A stretch of 64,000 nt of DNA from the NCBI GenBank assembly GCA_009777535.1, contig WRLP01000001.1:111631-175630 (forward strand), in the 5' to 3' direction. The notes under the pieces are model-generated. The model was not told the DNA's origin and made no database searches. It was given only the letters and a program-made list of their open reading frames with translations. Below are positions 34,841 to 43,479 of this stretch, piece after piece. The stretch is from Treponema sp. (GTDB lineage: Bacteria; Spirochaetota; Spirochaetia; Treponematales; Breznakiellaceae). How positions within the stretch are numbered: position 1 is the first letter of the stretch; each line of letters starts with the position of its first letter. The position numbers and the translations under genes were made by a program.

Positions 34841-36031
34841 TCAGTAGCCTTTAATTTTATTCCCGAACAGCATGTTCTGATAACAGCGCAGGCAGCCGGG
34901 GAATAAACCGCCATCGCACTGATGAATGGTTTTTCTGAAGCGGTTTGCGCGGTCTCCGTTTAATATTTCCCTAAAAGGCTTCTGCGTGATATTGCCTAAA
35001 ATGTAATCGGGGTAGTCAGCGCAGAAATGAACATCGCCGTTGTAGTTAACATTGGCCTGGCACCAGGGGACAATACAGTGGTTGCGTACCGGAGTTTGGA
35101 GGTCTGCGTAATATGTGTGAATTTTTTCCGGATTAAGTGCAGGGACCGTGATCATCGGATGACCGTAATCCTTTTTATGTATGTTCTGTAAAATATCGTG
35201 CAGCTTTTTACCGTCGATGCCCAGATTGTAGCCTGTGTTATAGGCTTCCAGACAATCAATATCCGTGTCGAATTTTTCCAGCATAAAGCGGCGCTGCTCG
35301 GCGACTATGCTGTCGTTTGTATATGTCCCAAGGTTAAACATATGCAGATCGATATCGTATTCCCTGCTCGCTTCGGCCAGGGCGTCCAGATATAAATAAT
35401 TTTTATTGGTAACAACCGTAACGATTCCCAGCAAGGGAATTTTGGATTTCTGCTTCTTTTTTTCGCGGTTGATTGCCTTAAACCCTTCGATGACCTTGTC
35501 GTAGGAACCTGCACCGCGCATTTCATCGTTAACATCGCGGAATGCGTCCAGCGAAACAAAAATCGTACTCCACTTGTCGCGTACAATTTCTTCGGCATAT
35601 TTTTCCATCAAAGTGCCGTTGGTATTAACGCTTACAAAAAGGCCCTTCTCCACCATGTATCTGGCAAGCGGGATTAGGTCTTTGTAAAGGAAGGGTTCGC
35701 CGCCCCAAATATAGGTTACAGGTCTTTGCGGTGCGATTTCATCAATGAATTTTTTCCAGGTTTCCATTGGCAGAACTTTTTTTATCTCTTCGCCGACGCA
35801 TTCTTTCATTACGCCCTTGTCGCCGAACTGCCCGCACATGACGCATCGAAGGTTGCACGCAGGCGTCAGCTTAAAATAAACCAGGGCAAGGTCCTTAAAG
35901 TGATCGTAATTATAATCATGTTTCGGGAAGAAACGGGCTTTGCCCATTTTAAAAAATCCGTAAAACATTTTCGCGGATAATTTCAAATTATTTTTAAATA
36001 AAAGGGGAACCACCGATATATTTTCTTTCAT
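34841..36031 (-). CDS. Radical SAM protein with a SPASM domain
   Basis: 396 residues. Radical SAM cluster motif in LTPACNLRCVMCGQFG (CxxxCxxC, about residue 50), GGEPFLYKDL and VNTNGTLME, then a C-terminal SPASM-type cysteine set (CIVPWCQANVNYNGDVHFCAD, and CDGG..PGCLRC near the end). The start is the ATG five bases after GGAG (36031). It is convergent with the fusion gene (20-bp gap). SPASM proteins modify peptides or enzymes. No target peptide is visible nearby. Confidence 0.88.
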   Translation of the reverse strand: MKENISVVPLLFKNNLKLSAKMFYGFFKMGKARFFPKHDYNYDHFKDLALVYFKLTPACNLRCVMCGQFGDKGVMKECVGEEIKKVLPMETWKKFIDEIAPQRPVTYIWGGEPFLYKDLIPLARYMVEKGLFVSVNTNGTLMEKYAEEIVRDKWSTIFVSLDAFRDVNDEMRGAGSYDKVIEGFKAINREKKKQKSKIPLLGIVTVVTNKNYLYLDALAEASREYDIDLHMFNLGTYTNDSIVAEQRRFMLEKFDTDIDCLEAYNTGYNLGIDGKKLHDILQNIHKKDYGHPMITVPALNPEKIHTYYADLQTPVRNHCIVPWCQANVNYNGDVHFCADYPDYILGNITQKPFREILNGDRANRFRKTIHQCDGGLFPGCLRCYQNMLFGNKIKGY

Positions 36032-36094
36032 CAAATCTCCAAAGTTGCTATATTATATCTCTATTATAAGTATAATACTTTTTTTTGTAAGAGT

Positions 36095-36838
36095 CTACAA
36101 TTCCACAAGATAGTTTTTTTCCCCAGTGCCAAGAGCATTGAGTATGCGTCGCTTTACCTCTCCGCTGCCTTCTGTAAAATCTTTGATGCGTTTCCGCATT
36201 TCCCTGCGCCCCGAGTTTATACCGTAAGGGCAGGTACAGGAAGCATTCAAAATGCCAAGCTCATTGGCGCAGGCGATTATCTGCTTTTCTTCTAGAAGCG
36301 CCAGAGGGCGAATAAGGCTTACAGGAAATTTCCTGTACTTTAAAAACACCGGCATTGTTTCCATTATGCCCTTGGAACATAGATTCATAAAAAAAGTTTC
36401 GACAATGTCGTCCATGTGATGCCCAAGGGCTATTTTATTAAAACCGTTGGAAACTGCGTACCTTAATAACTCCGTCCGGCGCTGGGTAGAACACCAGTAG
36501 CAGTTCATTTTTTCTCCCTCTTTCAGCCTGCCGATAACCGGTACAAACAAATCCGTAAAGGGAATGCCCCATTCTTCCAGATTTTGTGAAAGAACGGATT
36601 TTTTGCAGCAGGCGCAAAAGTCGGTGGAGATGTGCAGGGCGGCAAGTTCATACTTTATTTTCAGGGCAGGCCTGAGCATGGAAAGCGCCCAGGCAAGGAT
36701 GCTAGAATCTTTTCCGCCGGAAACGGCAATAAGTATGCGATCCCCTTCGCTGACAAGAGAGTATTCCATTACCGCCTTGTGGGTGAGTTTTTTTATTATT
36801 TCTTTTGGTTTTCCTTTTTTGATAAAACGTCTGCTCAT
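36095..36838 (-). CDS. ttcA: TtcA-family tRNA thiolation ATPase
   Basis: 247 residues. PP-loop ILIAVSGGKDSSILAWAL (about 38-55), CACCKK, the CYWCSTQRR counterpart of the CxxC motif of TtcA, GHHMDDIVET and a third Cys set, NASCTCPYG. TtcA makes 2-thiocytidine 32 in tRNA with an Fe-S cluster. It overlaps tcdA by 4 bp, and the operon is queH-tcdA-ttcA, all tRNA modification. The substrate position is by family. Confidence 0.85.
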   Translation of the reverse strand: MSRRFIKKGKPKEIIKKLTHKAVMEYSLVSEGDRILIAVSGGKDSSILAWALSMLRPALKIKYELAALHISTDFCACCKKSVLSQNLEEWGIPFTDLFVPVIGRLKEGEKMNCYWCSTQRRTELLRYAVSNGFNKIALGHHMDDIVETFFMNLCSKGIMETMPVFLKYRKFPVSLIRPLALLEEKQIIACANELGILNASCTCPYGINSGRREMRKRIKDFTEGSGEVKRRILNALGTGEKNYLVEL

Positions 36839-37557
36839 GGCTGCCCTGTTATGTCGCGTAATACCAGGCCTGCAAGGAACATGCCGGCAGCAGCGGTAAC
36901 TGTAACAATACTCCCATTGATGATTTTTTTTCCGTATTCTTCGCCGGCGTTTTCCCAGCCGCCCGGTATCTGTTCGCTGCTGTAAACCGCTGTAAAGCTG
37001 CCGGAAAAGCCCCGTTCACGCAGGCCCTGGCGCACAAGCCGCGCCAGCGGACAGCCCGAAGTATCCCAAATCTGCGCCACTTTGATTCTGGACGGATCTA
37101 CTTTTCTTGCCATGCCCATGGAAGAAAAGAGTTTCACTCCGGCAGCGAAGGCTGTTTCTATTAAATCAAGTTTATTTTCAATGCTGTCGATTGCATCAAT
37201 CACATAATCTGTTTTTTCAATGCCGAATATTCCGGAGTTTTCCCTGCAAAATGCCGTATTCCATGAAGTAACATCACAATCCGGGTTTATATCCAGAAGC
37301 CGCTTTTTTAAGACATCGGCCTTTGGAAGCCCAATCGTGGAAACAATTGCCTGCACCTGCCTATTAATATTTGTTTTGCATACCGTGTCCGGATCGATAA
37401 TGCCGATTTCTCCGATACCGGAGCGAACCAGAGCCTCAGCGCACCAGCTTCCAACGCCGCCAACGCCAAAAACCAGCGCGCTGGAACGGGAGAGTTTTTC
37501 CAGCCCTTCATCGCCTGTGAGCAGCCGCAGCCGCTGAAAAATGGAATTGCCGCTCAA
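36835..37557 (-). CDS. tcdA: tRNA threonylcarbamoyladenosine dehydratase (TcdA/CsdL type)
   Basis: A 240-residue ThiF/MoeB-like E1 enzyme: nucleotide loop VFGVGGVGSWCAEAL, D in IDPDTVCKTNINRQVQA, VIDAIDSIENKL. It cyclises t6A to ct6A using ATP. The start is TTG overlapping the queH stop (TTGA), so it is translationally coupled. The C-terminal part ITG is short but complete. Confidence 0.88.
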   Translation of the reverse strand: MSGNSIFQRLRLLTGDEGLEKLSRSSALVFGVGGVGSWCAEALVRSGIGEIGIIDPDTVCKTNINRQVQAIVSTIGLPKADVLKKRLLDINPDCDVTSWNTAFCRENSGIFGIEKTDYVIDAIDSIENKLDLIETAFAAGVKLFSSMGMARKVDPSRIKVAQIWDTSGCPLARLVRQGLRERGFSGSFTAVYSSEQIPGGWENAGEEYGKKIINGSIVTVTAAAGMFLAGLVLRDITGQP

Positions 37558-38135
37558 CTTTGTTCCCGCTTTTCCGGCTTTTTCGCATAACGCTCTTCTT
37601 CGCTGAAAATACAGCCGCAGTATTTTTGCATATAATACCCGATGGAACGCGCCCTTGCCTGACTCTCGCGAAAGCCGCCGCGGAAATCCCTGTAGTAAAA
37701 ATCAACGCCGTATTTTGCCGCCGCATCTTCGCCCGCACGCCGGATCGCATCGTGATCCTGGTAGGGACTGGCAAGCAGGCTTGTACTGATGGCTGCAAAG
37801 CCTTTTTCCGCCGCAAACTGTGCGCACTTTTCCAGCCTTAGACGGTAACAAATTTCACAACGGCGCCTTACAGATGTATTTTCCATTTCCGGAAAAACGG
37901 CAATTAAAAAGGGCTTGAGCCCGTACCCGCCGGCAGTTTCCAGCGGCAGACCATTTGCGGCGGCAAAAGCTTCGAGGGTTTTCAGACGGCTTAAGTATTC
38001 GGTAAAGGGGTGAATATTGGGATTGTACCAAAAAAGGCTTAAATCCCTTGCGGGAAGCTGATCAATACATGCCAGCGTACAGGGGGCGCAGCAACAATGG
38101 AAAAGCAGTTTCAAGTTGGTTCCATTCTCATGCAT
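37554..38135 (-). CDS. queH: Epoxyqueuosine reductase QueH
   Basis: 193 residues of the DUF208/QueH family that carries out the last step of queuosine synthesis. The Fe-S/active cysteines are LLFHCCCAPCTLACIDQL, RRRCEICYRLRL and the C-terminal KYCGCIFSEEERY. It is first of three tRNA-modification genes, divergent from the DUF6941 gene with 45 bp between. No ribosome site is seen. A TATATT box ends seven bases before the ATG, so it may be a weak leaderless start. Confidence 0.9.
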   Translation of the reverse strand: MHENGTNLKLLFHCCCAPCTLACIDQLPARDLSLFWYNPNIHPFTEYLSRLKTLEAFAAANGLPLETAGGYGLKPFLIAVFPEMENTSVRRRCEICYRLRLEKCAQFAAEKGFAAISTSLLASPYQDHDAIRRAGEDAAAKYGVDFYYRDFRGGFRESQARARSIGYYMQKYCGCIFSEEERYAKKPEKREQS

Positions 38136-38180
38136 ATCATTAAATATACCAATGTGTTATGATTAAAGAAAGGACATTAA

Positions 38181-38567
38181 ATGAAAATTGAACTTTTTAC
38201 CTTCTGCGATTTTGCCCAGGAAAACGGCGGCAAACTGACTATTGTGGGGACATTCGATACGATTATTTCCCGCAATTTTCCGTGTGTGCATCCCCAGCTT
38301 TCTGTTGTAATCCGACTGCGTTTTGATATTTGGGAATTTTCAAACCACAGCTTCCGCATCGAAACCAGAGACCTCGACGGGGAAATGAGTATGGAAGCAA
38401 TCAGCGGCAATGTAGATGTAAAGGGAGTAGGCAACGCCTCTGCGGTATCGCATCTGGTGTTTACAATTTCCAATCTGCATTTTAAAAATTCCGGGGTTGT
38501 GAATTTTGTGCTTTTTATGGACGACAAGGAAACAGGCTCCATTCCCCTGTATATCAGAAAAGGTTGA
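38181..38567 (+). CDS. DUF6941-family small protein
   Basis: 128 residues with an N-terminal MKIELFTFCDFAQENGGKLTIVGTFDTI typical of the family (about the first 28). Function unknown. AGGA lies six bases before ATG. Mostly beta-strand in appearance, with no signal peptide. Neighbours do not give a role. Confidence 0.75.
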   Translation: MKIELFTFCDFAQENGGKLTIVGTFDTIISRNFPCVHPQLSVVIRLRFDIWEFSNHSFRIETRDLDGEMSMEAISGNVDVKGVGNASAVSHLVFTISNLHFKNSGVVNFVLFMDDKETGSIPLYIRKG

Positions 38568-38614
38568 AATTGTTATAATAAGATAAATTTAACCGCAATC
38601 TCGGAGGGGAAAAT

Positions 38615-39181
38615 ATGGGCGAATGGATAGTTAATTTTATTACAGCGGCGCCGCCGCTTGAACTTTTTCTTATCTTTTTCTTCAAGATAATTGAAGTAAC
38701 GATGAGTACCATGAGAATGATTTTGATAAACAAGGGGTACCGGAAAGAGGGGACAATGTGTTCCTTTGTTGAAATTACACTGTGGACATTTGTCGCTTCC
38801 AGGGTAATTATGGGACTGGCGGCAGCGCCGATAAAGGGCATTGTCTACAGCATTGGTTTTTCTCTCGGCGTGTTTATGGGTTCTGTGATAGAGGCCCGTA
38901 TCGGAATGGGCAAGGTGCTTATCGAAACCATTGTTTCCAGGAGCAACTCGCAGGATGTAACGGAGAGCCTTAGACAAAAGGGTTATGCGGTTACAACGAT
39001 GGAAGCCTGCGGCAGGGATTCGGAAAAGACCGTGCTTAAGATTTTTGCCAACCGGAAAGGAAAAGAGGAAATTATCAGCGAAATTCAACGCCTTGACGGC
39101 ACTGCCATGATTATTACAAACGATGTTTCGATGCTCCACGGGGGAACAGTCAAGAGCGTGAGAAAGCTGCTGCTGAAGTGA
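38615..39181 (+). CDS. UPF0316/DUF2179 family membrane protein (YebE-like)
   Basis: 188 residues. Three membrane segments (about 8-25, 45-62, 68-88), then a DUF2179-type cytoplasmic domain (SRSNSQDVTESLRQKGYAVTTMEACGRDSEKTVLKIFANRK). The DUF2179 fold is a small alpha/beta regulatory unit in YitT-like proteins. GGAGG precedes the ATG. Its stop overlaps the next start by GTGA. Confidence 0.82.
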   Translation: MGEWIVNFITAAPPLELFLIFFFKIIEVTMSTMRMILINKGYRKEGTMCSFVEITLWTFVASRVIMGLAAAPIKGIVYSIGFSLGVFMGSVIEARIGMGKVLIETIVSRSNSQDVTESLRQKGYAVTTMEACGRDSEKTVLKIFANRKGKEEIISEIQRLDGTAMIITNDVSMLHGGTVKSVRKLLLK

Positions 39182-39936
39182 AAAGATCATCTTTCTTTAC
39201 TGTTGTTTTTGAAAATGACCACTGCATTGTTGTAAACAAGGCTTCGGGGATTTCCGTTGGCGGGGAAAGATGGGACGATTCGGCGCAAAGGCTGGATAAA
39301 CTGGTTGCAGACAGTTTAAGTTACGCGAAAATATTTACAGTTCACCGCATAGACAGGGAAACGTCCGGCCTTGTTGCTTTTGCAAAAGACGCACAAACCC
39401 ATAAGCAGCTTTCAATGGCTTTTAACAGTCGGCAGGTAGGAAAACATTACATTGCGGTTGTTCACGGGCGCCCTGCCTGGGAAGAAATGACATGCGATCT
39501 TCCGCTTGTCCCGAACGGCAATAAAAAGCACATGACGATTATCGATAAGTACAGGGGAAAGGAATCGCATACACAATTTAAGGTGCTGAACAGCGCCGGA
39601 AATTACAGTGTGTTGTCGGTATATCCGGCGACCGGCAGGATCCACCAGATAAGGGTTCATGCCGCAAGTCTTGGTTTTCCCGTTGTATGCGATTCATTGT
39701 ACGGAAAAGAAACGCCTGTATTGCTTTCGTCATTTAAGCGCGGCTGGAGGGGCGACCCCCATGAAGAAAAACCGCTGCTGGCCAGGCTGGGACTGCACGC
39801 TATGGAACTCTCCCTGCCGGCAGACCTTTGCGGCTATAAGCTTTCGGCTCCGCTGTCCCGCGATTTAGCTGCGCTTATAAAACAGATTGAAAAACTCGAC
39901 AAAAGACGCGTTGACAATTCAAGCCTACAGACATAG
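39178..39936 (+). CDS. RluA-family pseudouridine synthase
   Basis: 252 residues starting at GTG, coupled to the previous gene. The catalytic motif HRIDRETSGLVAFAKD (Asp about 62) and GRIHQIRVHAASLGFPVVCDSLYG identify the RluA/RluD class, which isomerises uridines in rRNA or tRNA. There is no S4 domain. The exact target cannot be assigned. Its 3' end holds the promoter of the next gene. Confidence 0.88.
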   Translation: MKRSSFFTVVFENDHCIVVNKASGISVGGERWDDSAQRLDKLVADSLSYAKIFTVHRIDRETSGLVAFAKDAQTHKQLSMAFNSRQVGKHYIAVVHGRPAWEEMTCDLPLVPNGNKKHMTIIDKYRGKESHTQFKVLNSAGNYSVLSVYPATGRIHQIRVHAASLGFPVVCDSLYGKETPVLLSSFKRGWRGDPHEEKPLLARLGLHAMELSLPADLCGYKLSAPLSRDLAALIKQIEKLDKRRVDNSSLQT

Positions 39937-39939
39937 ACT
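39911..39939 (+). promoter_or_regulatory. Promoter of the nfeD-stomatin pair, predicted leaderless
   Basis: TTGACA (39911-39916), a 17-bp spacer and TAGACT (39934-39939), inside the 3' end of the pseudouridine synthase gene. The ATG at 39948 is eight bases after the -10 box, and no ribosome site precedes it. Confidence 0.6.
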
Positions 39940-39947
39940 TTTAGTGT

Positions 39948-40427
39948 ATGTTGTTTGATTTTGGATACATATCCATCCGGTGGATTTGGGTGGCCCTGAC
40001 CATTATTCTCGCGCTTATAGAGGTTTTCACTCTTGGGCTTTATACGATCTGGTTTGCCATTGCCGCCTTGATTATGGTGTTTATTTCATTTTTGGACATA
40101 TCACTTCCTTTTCAACTCCTCATTTTTATCGCGATTTCTTCCGTGCTGCTTTTCTTTACTCGCCCCTTGGCGATAAAAAAACTAAGAATTGGCAGGGAAA
40201 AAACCAATGTAGACAGTTTAATTGGAATCCACGCTCTTGTAACAAAAAACATCGGAGAATTTGAAATGGGCGAAGTAAAAATTAAAGGCCAGAGCTGGTC
40301 GGCCAAATCGGAAAACAACAGTGAAATCGCCGAAGGAACAAAATGTGAAGTTGTGCGGATTGAGGGCGTTAAAGCTATTGTCCGGCCCCTGCCTGAAACA
40401 GGCCAGGACATCAATTCAAATATTTAA
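39948..40427 (+). CDS. NfeD-like membrane protein
   Basis: 159 residues. About three to four transmembrane segments in the first 80, then an OB-fold domain (GIHALVTKNIGEF...WSAKSENNSEIAEGTKCEVVRIEGVKAIVRP), the short NfeD1b type without a serine protease part. It is paired with a stomatin-type gene 16 bp downstream, the usual arrangement. NfeD and stomatin (QmcA) form membrane microdomain complexes. Confidence 0.87.
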   Translation: MLFDFGYISIRWIWVALTIILALIEVFTLGLYTIWFAIAALIMVFISFLDISLPFQLLIFIAISSVLLFFTRPLAIKKLRIGREKTNVDSLIGIHALVTKNIGEFEMGEVKIKGQSWSAKSENNSEIAEGTKCEVVRIEGVKAIVRPLPETGQDINSNI

Positions 40428-40443
40428 TTAAAAGGAGTTTATC

Positions 40444-41361
40444 ATGTCGTATGTACTTGTTGTGTTGGGATTTTTTATTCTTGCTTTAATAATAAGCAAT
40501 GTAAGGATTGTTTCGCAGTCCAACGCCTATGTTCTTGAACGCCTGGGCGCTTACTGCGCCACCTGGGGAACAGGCATTCACCTGAAACTTCCGTTCATAG
40601 ACCGAATTGCCAGCAAGGTTTCGCTGAAGGAACGGGTCGCAGATTTTGATCCCCAGCCGGTGATTACCAAGGATAATGTTACCATGATGATTGACACGGT
40701 TATTTATTTGCAGATAACAGACCCTAAACTGTATACCTACGGCGTAATAAGCCCGATGAATGCCATTGAAAACCTGTCTATTACCACTTTAAGAAACATA
40801 ATCGGGGAACTTGAACTGGATGAAACCCTGACAAGCCGTGACAGAATAAATAACCGCATGCGTATTGTTCTTGATGAGGCAACGGATCCCTGGGGCATCA
40901 AGGTAAACAGGGTAGAGGTAAAAAATATATCGCCGCCGAAAAGCATTCAGGAAGCGATGGAGAAGCAGATGCGCGCCGAGCGTGAGCGCCGCGAATCGAT
41001 CCTGAAGGCCGAGGGCGAGAAACAGTCGGCAATACTTGTCGCCGAAGGACAGAAAGCCTCGGCAATTCTTAAAGCGGAAGCTGATAAGGCCGCGGTAATT
41101 TTACAGGCCGAAGCCGCAAAGGAAGCGGCAATACGCGAGGCGGAAGGCGAGGCGCAGGCGATTCTCAACATTCAGAAAGCAACAGCGGACGGTCTTTCCA
41201 TGATAAAAGCCGTCAGCGCCGACGAGGCGTTGATAAAAATAAAGAGCCTGGAAGCCCTTCAAAAAGTCGCCGACGGGCAGGCAACCAAGATAATAATCCC
41301 CTCGGATATACAAAACCTTGCCGGTCTTGTAACAGGGGTTGCGGAGATGGTGAAGCGCTAG
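40444..41361 (+). CDS. qmcA: SPFH/stomatin-family protein, QmcA type
   Basis: 305 residues: an N-terminal membrane helix (about 3-20), an SPFH/PHB domain (about 22-180), a coiled coil rich in E, A, K (about 180-255, RAERERRESILKAEGEKQSA) and a short C-terminal region, typical of oligomerising stomatins that bind membrane proteases such as FtsH. AAAGGAG precedes the ATG. The stop overlaps the convergent lipoprotein gene by 4 bp. Confidence 0.9.
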   Translation: MSYVLVVLGFFILALIISNVRIVSQSNAYVLERLGAYCATWGTGIHLKLPFIDRIASKVSLKERVADFDPQPVITKDNVTMMIDTVIYLQITDPKLYTYGVISPMNAIENLSITTLRNIIGELELDETLTSRDRINNRMRIVLDEATDPWGIKVNRVEVKNISPPKSIQEAMEKQMRAERERRESILKAEGEKQSAILVAEGQKASAILKAEADKAAVILQAEAAKEAAIREAEGEAQAILNIQKATADGLSMIKAVSADEALIKIKSLEALQKVADGQATKIIIPSDIQNLAGLVTGVAEMVKR

Positions 41362-41597
41362 AGTGTTATGATGAAATATGCTGCTGTATAGAACTTCCCG
41401 GTATTATCATCAGACGCTGAAGCCATGGCCCATTTTCCGTTGAATTCGGCTGGAATATCATTAATAGTCAGAGAGCCGATAGTATTGCCAACAGAATAAA
41501 CATCGCTGTTTTTACTACCGTCGTTGCAGGCTGCCAGAGAAAACAATACAAACACTGTTAAAACGGTAACCAAAAATAAATATTTACATTTTTTCAT
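41358..41597 (-). CDS. Short lipoprotein, possibly truncated
   Basis: 79 residues. Signal peptide with lipobox LAAC (C about 24), then NDGSKNSDVYSVGNTIGSLTIN, DIPAEFNGKWAMASASDDN and an end at FIITL. The IPAEFNGKWA phrase is like the start of a longer beta-rich lipoprotein family, so this may be a 3'-truncated copy whose new stop falls in the qmcA end. It starts 1 bp inside the previous gene's stop region (4-bp overlap). Confidence 0.55.
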   Translation of the reverse strand: MKKCKYLFLVTVLTVFVLFSLAACNDGSKNSDVYSVGNTIGSLTINDIPAEFNGKWAMASASDDNTGKFYTAAYFIITL

Positions 41598-43069
41598 AAT
41601 TTTCCATCCGTAATTACTCCGCCCCTGCTTAAATCAAGAGCAATTACTTGCCCGTCGGGGTACTCGGCGCTGTCTTCTACAGTTATCATTATGCTGCCGA
41701 AAAGCTGGTTAAAGCACCCAGCACTCCCTTCAATTCTTTTTTCAACTCCAAGCAACTTACCAGTGTCGGCATTATATACCCTTACACCGTTCATGTGTGG
41801 TATAAAAACTTTGTTATCGTATATAACAGGATTCGTACCAAGGGATTCTGATATTTTAGGTATAGCGCTCCATACCAAGCTGCCGTTTATTGCATTTATA
41901 CAAAATATATTACGGGTATCCTTTTCTCCAAAGATATTTGAAGCTCTGGTTGTATAATATATATTATTTTTATAAAAAGTTGCATTCAAAAACCAGCTTG
42001 CCCCGTAATTCTTGTCTCTTGGGGTATCATTGTAAAATAGTATGTGATAAAGTTTATTGTAGTTTTTAATATCATAAGCCGCAATTGACATGCTTAAATA
42101 GTGCAATATATCATCTTTCACAAAAAGTGAGTATCTTCCGGAACCACGATCATAAATATAATCTCTGTCTCCTCCAATTGAGTCATAAAAAACTTCTTTT
42201 TTTGTATTAATATCAATGCCGGCAAGCTCAACAGGAATTCCTGGATCAAACGTAATTGTATTGCAGTAAACAACATCATTATAGACAATTGGCCTTGAAT
42301 GAATACGTCCGATAAATCGGCTCTGCCATATTATTTCAGGCTCCAGTAGTTGAATATTTGAATCAACAGATTTAGCGAATAAATCAATGTTAATCCGGGC
42401 TAGATAATAATCACTGCTAGTTATTATATTCCCAAAACCAAAATAAAAATAGTTTCCATACTCATAATAACCGGAAGTTACGCGCATATTTTCATTATTA
42501 TAAACAATTTTAACTTGGGTCAACATGCTTCCATCAGTTTTATCAAAACACAGAATAATATTATCCTCAAGAAATGCATAAATATAATTGCCTTTAATTA
42601 TTGGTGGATATAGGTTTACCTCATTAAAATAACCTGTACTCCAGACGGTTTTACCTGTTTCAGAATCGACTTTGTTAAGCCTAACAGTTGTAAAATCATT
42701 TTTCTGAAAATTATAAATATATATACCTTCTTCATCTGATGTTATTCTACTAACAAACGGTCTTGAAACGTCAGATTTCCATATAATTGGTATAATGTAA
42801 TCAGATTCATCATAATTCAAATCATTATCTGAAGTGTTGTTAATAATAATAGATGGGCAGGTACTAAACAAAATCAAAGATAATAATAAAAAGTTGCCCA
42901 GTAGTATTCTTCTCAATCGTTTTCTCCCAAATAAGGGTGCAAAAGGACTTTCTACAAACTCTCTGAATGGATTTGCCGCACCTGAGCCGTTAGGGTCGCG
43001 GCACGAAATAAAACCGGATAACATTACCAGAATACTGGTAATGTTAAATAAAATGACCTTACTCCTCAT
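41594..43069 (-). CDS. PQQ-like beta-propeller lipoprotein
   Basis: 491 residues from ATG 43069 (AGAGGTG seven bases upstream). The mature part has propeller-like repeats such as GKTVWSTG, NGSLVWSAI and GVRVYNADTGKLL, like PQQ-binding-like beta-propeller proteins that serve in assembly or as sensors. Oddity: two signal-peptide-like segments follow each other, each ending in C (GFISC about residue 23, LFSTC about 72). A TTG at 42916 with GGGAG seven bases upstream would start the second. The A+T content is higher than in the neighbours, suggesting transfer. Confidence 0.7.
   Translation of the reverse strand: MRSKVILFNITSILVMLSGFISCRDPNGSGAANPFREFVESPFAPLFGRKRLRRILLGNFLLLSLILFSTCPSIIINNTSDNDLNYDESDYIIPIIWKSDVSRPFVSRITSDEEGIYIYNFQKNDFTTVRLNKVDSETGKTVWSTGYFNEVNLYPPIIKGNYIYAFLEDNIILCFDKTDGSMLTQVKIVYNNENMRVTSGYYEYGNYFYFGFGNIITSSDYYLARINIDLFAKSVDSNIQLLEPEIIWQSRFIGRIHSRPIVYNDVVYCNTITFDPGIPVELAGIDINTKKEVFYDSIGGDRDYIYDRGSGRYSLFVKDDILHYLSMSIAAYDIKNYNKLYHILFYNDTPRDKNYGASWFLNATFYKNNIYYTTRASNIFGEKDTRNIFCINAINGSLVWSAIPKISESLGTNPVIYDNKVFIPHMNGVRVYNADTGKLLGVEKRIEGSAGCFNQLFGSIMITVEDSAEYPDGQVIALDLSRGGVITDGKL
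43020..43045. repeat. Perfect 11-bp inverted repeat near the 5' end of the propeller gene
   Basis: AACATTACCAG and CTGGTAATGTT separated by AATA, 25-50 bases into the coding sequence on the minus strand. A strong mRNA hairpin just after the start codon could limit translation from ATG 43069 and favour the TTG at 42916, or be an operator. Confidence 0.5.
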
Positions 43070-43256
43070 AACTGCACCTCTAAAAACTGTCGATGTCAAT
43101 AACAATATAATATTATCCTTACTAAGAAACAATAAAAAAAATTTCTACATATTATTTTTCAAATGTCTTCGATAGTATCACTTTGTTTTTAATATTAATA
43201 ATATTATATTGGCTATAAGAGTATTTACTGATTTATGATAATTTGGAAGAATTCTG

Positions 43257-43460
43257 ATGTTAATTGAGCAAAAGCTGAAATATATGGATTATTTTTCGGT
43301 TTTTACACTGATAGCGGCTTTGTTTTTACCTTTTGTTGCCTGTGTTAGCCCTGCCGATGGTACAAATGATGCACCCAGGGAAATACCTGATCCGCCCTGG
43401 AGAGCAATAACGTTTTTTTTCAAAAAATTTGCATCGCCCCTTTGGTTCTCCTATAATTAA
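43257..43460 (+). CDS. Possible small lipoprotein or remnant
   Basis: 67 codons. An N-terminal helix (DYFSVFTLIAALFLPFVAC) ends in a lipobox-like FVAC, then CVSPADGTNDAPREIPD and a hydrophobic-aromatic end. No good ribosome site. It overlaps nothing but lies just before the response regulator gene. It could be a degraded lipoprotein start, and I am not sure it is translated. Confidence 0.3.
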   Translation: MLIEQKLKYMDYFSVFTLIAALFLPFVACVSPADGTNDAPREIPDPPWRAITFFFKKFASPLWFSYN

Positions 43461-43479
43461 TGGCAGGGGTAATGTAAAA

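Noticed and set aside
34841-36031. Anaerobic sulfatase-maturating enzyme for the neighbouring sulfatase-fold domain
   Set aside because: The fusion protein lacks a C/S-x-P/A-x-R site, so no formylglycine is needed. The genes are also convergent.
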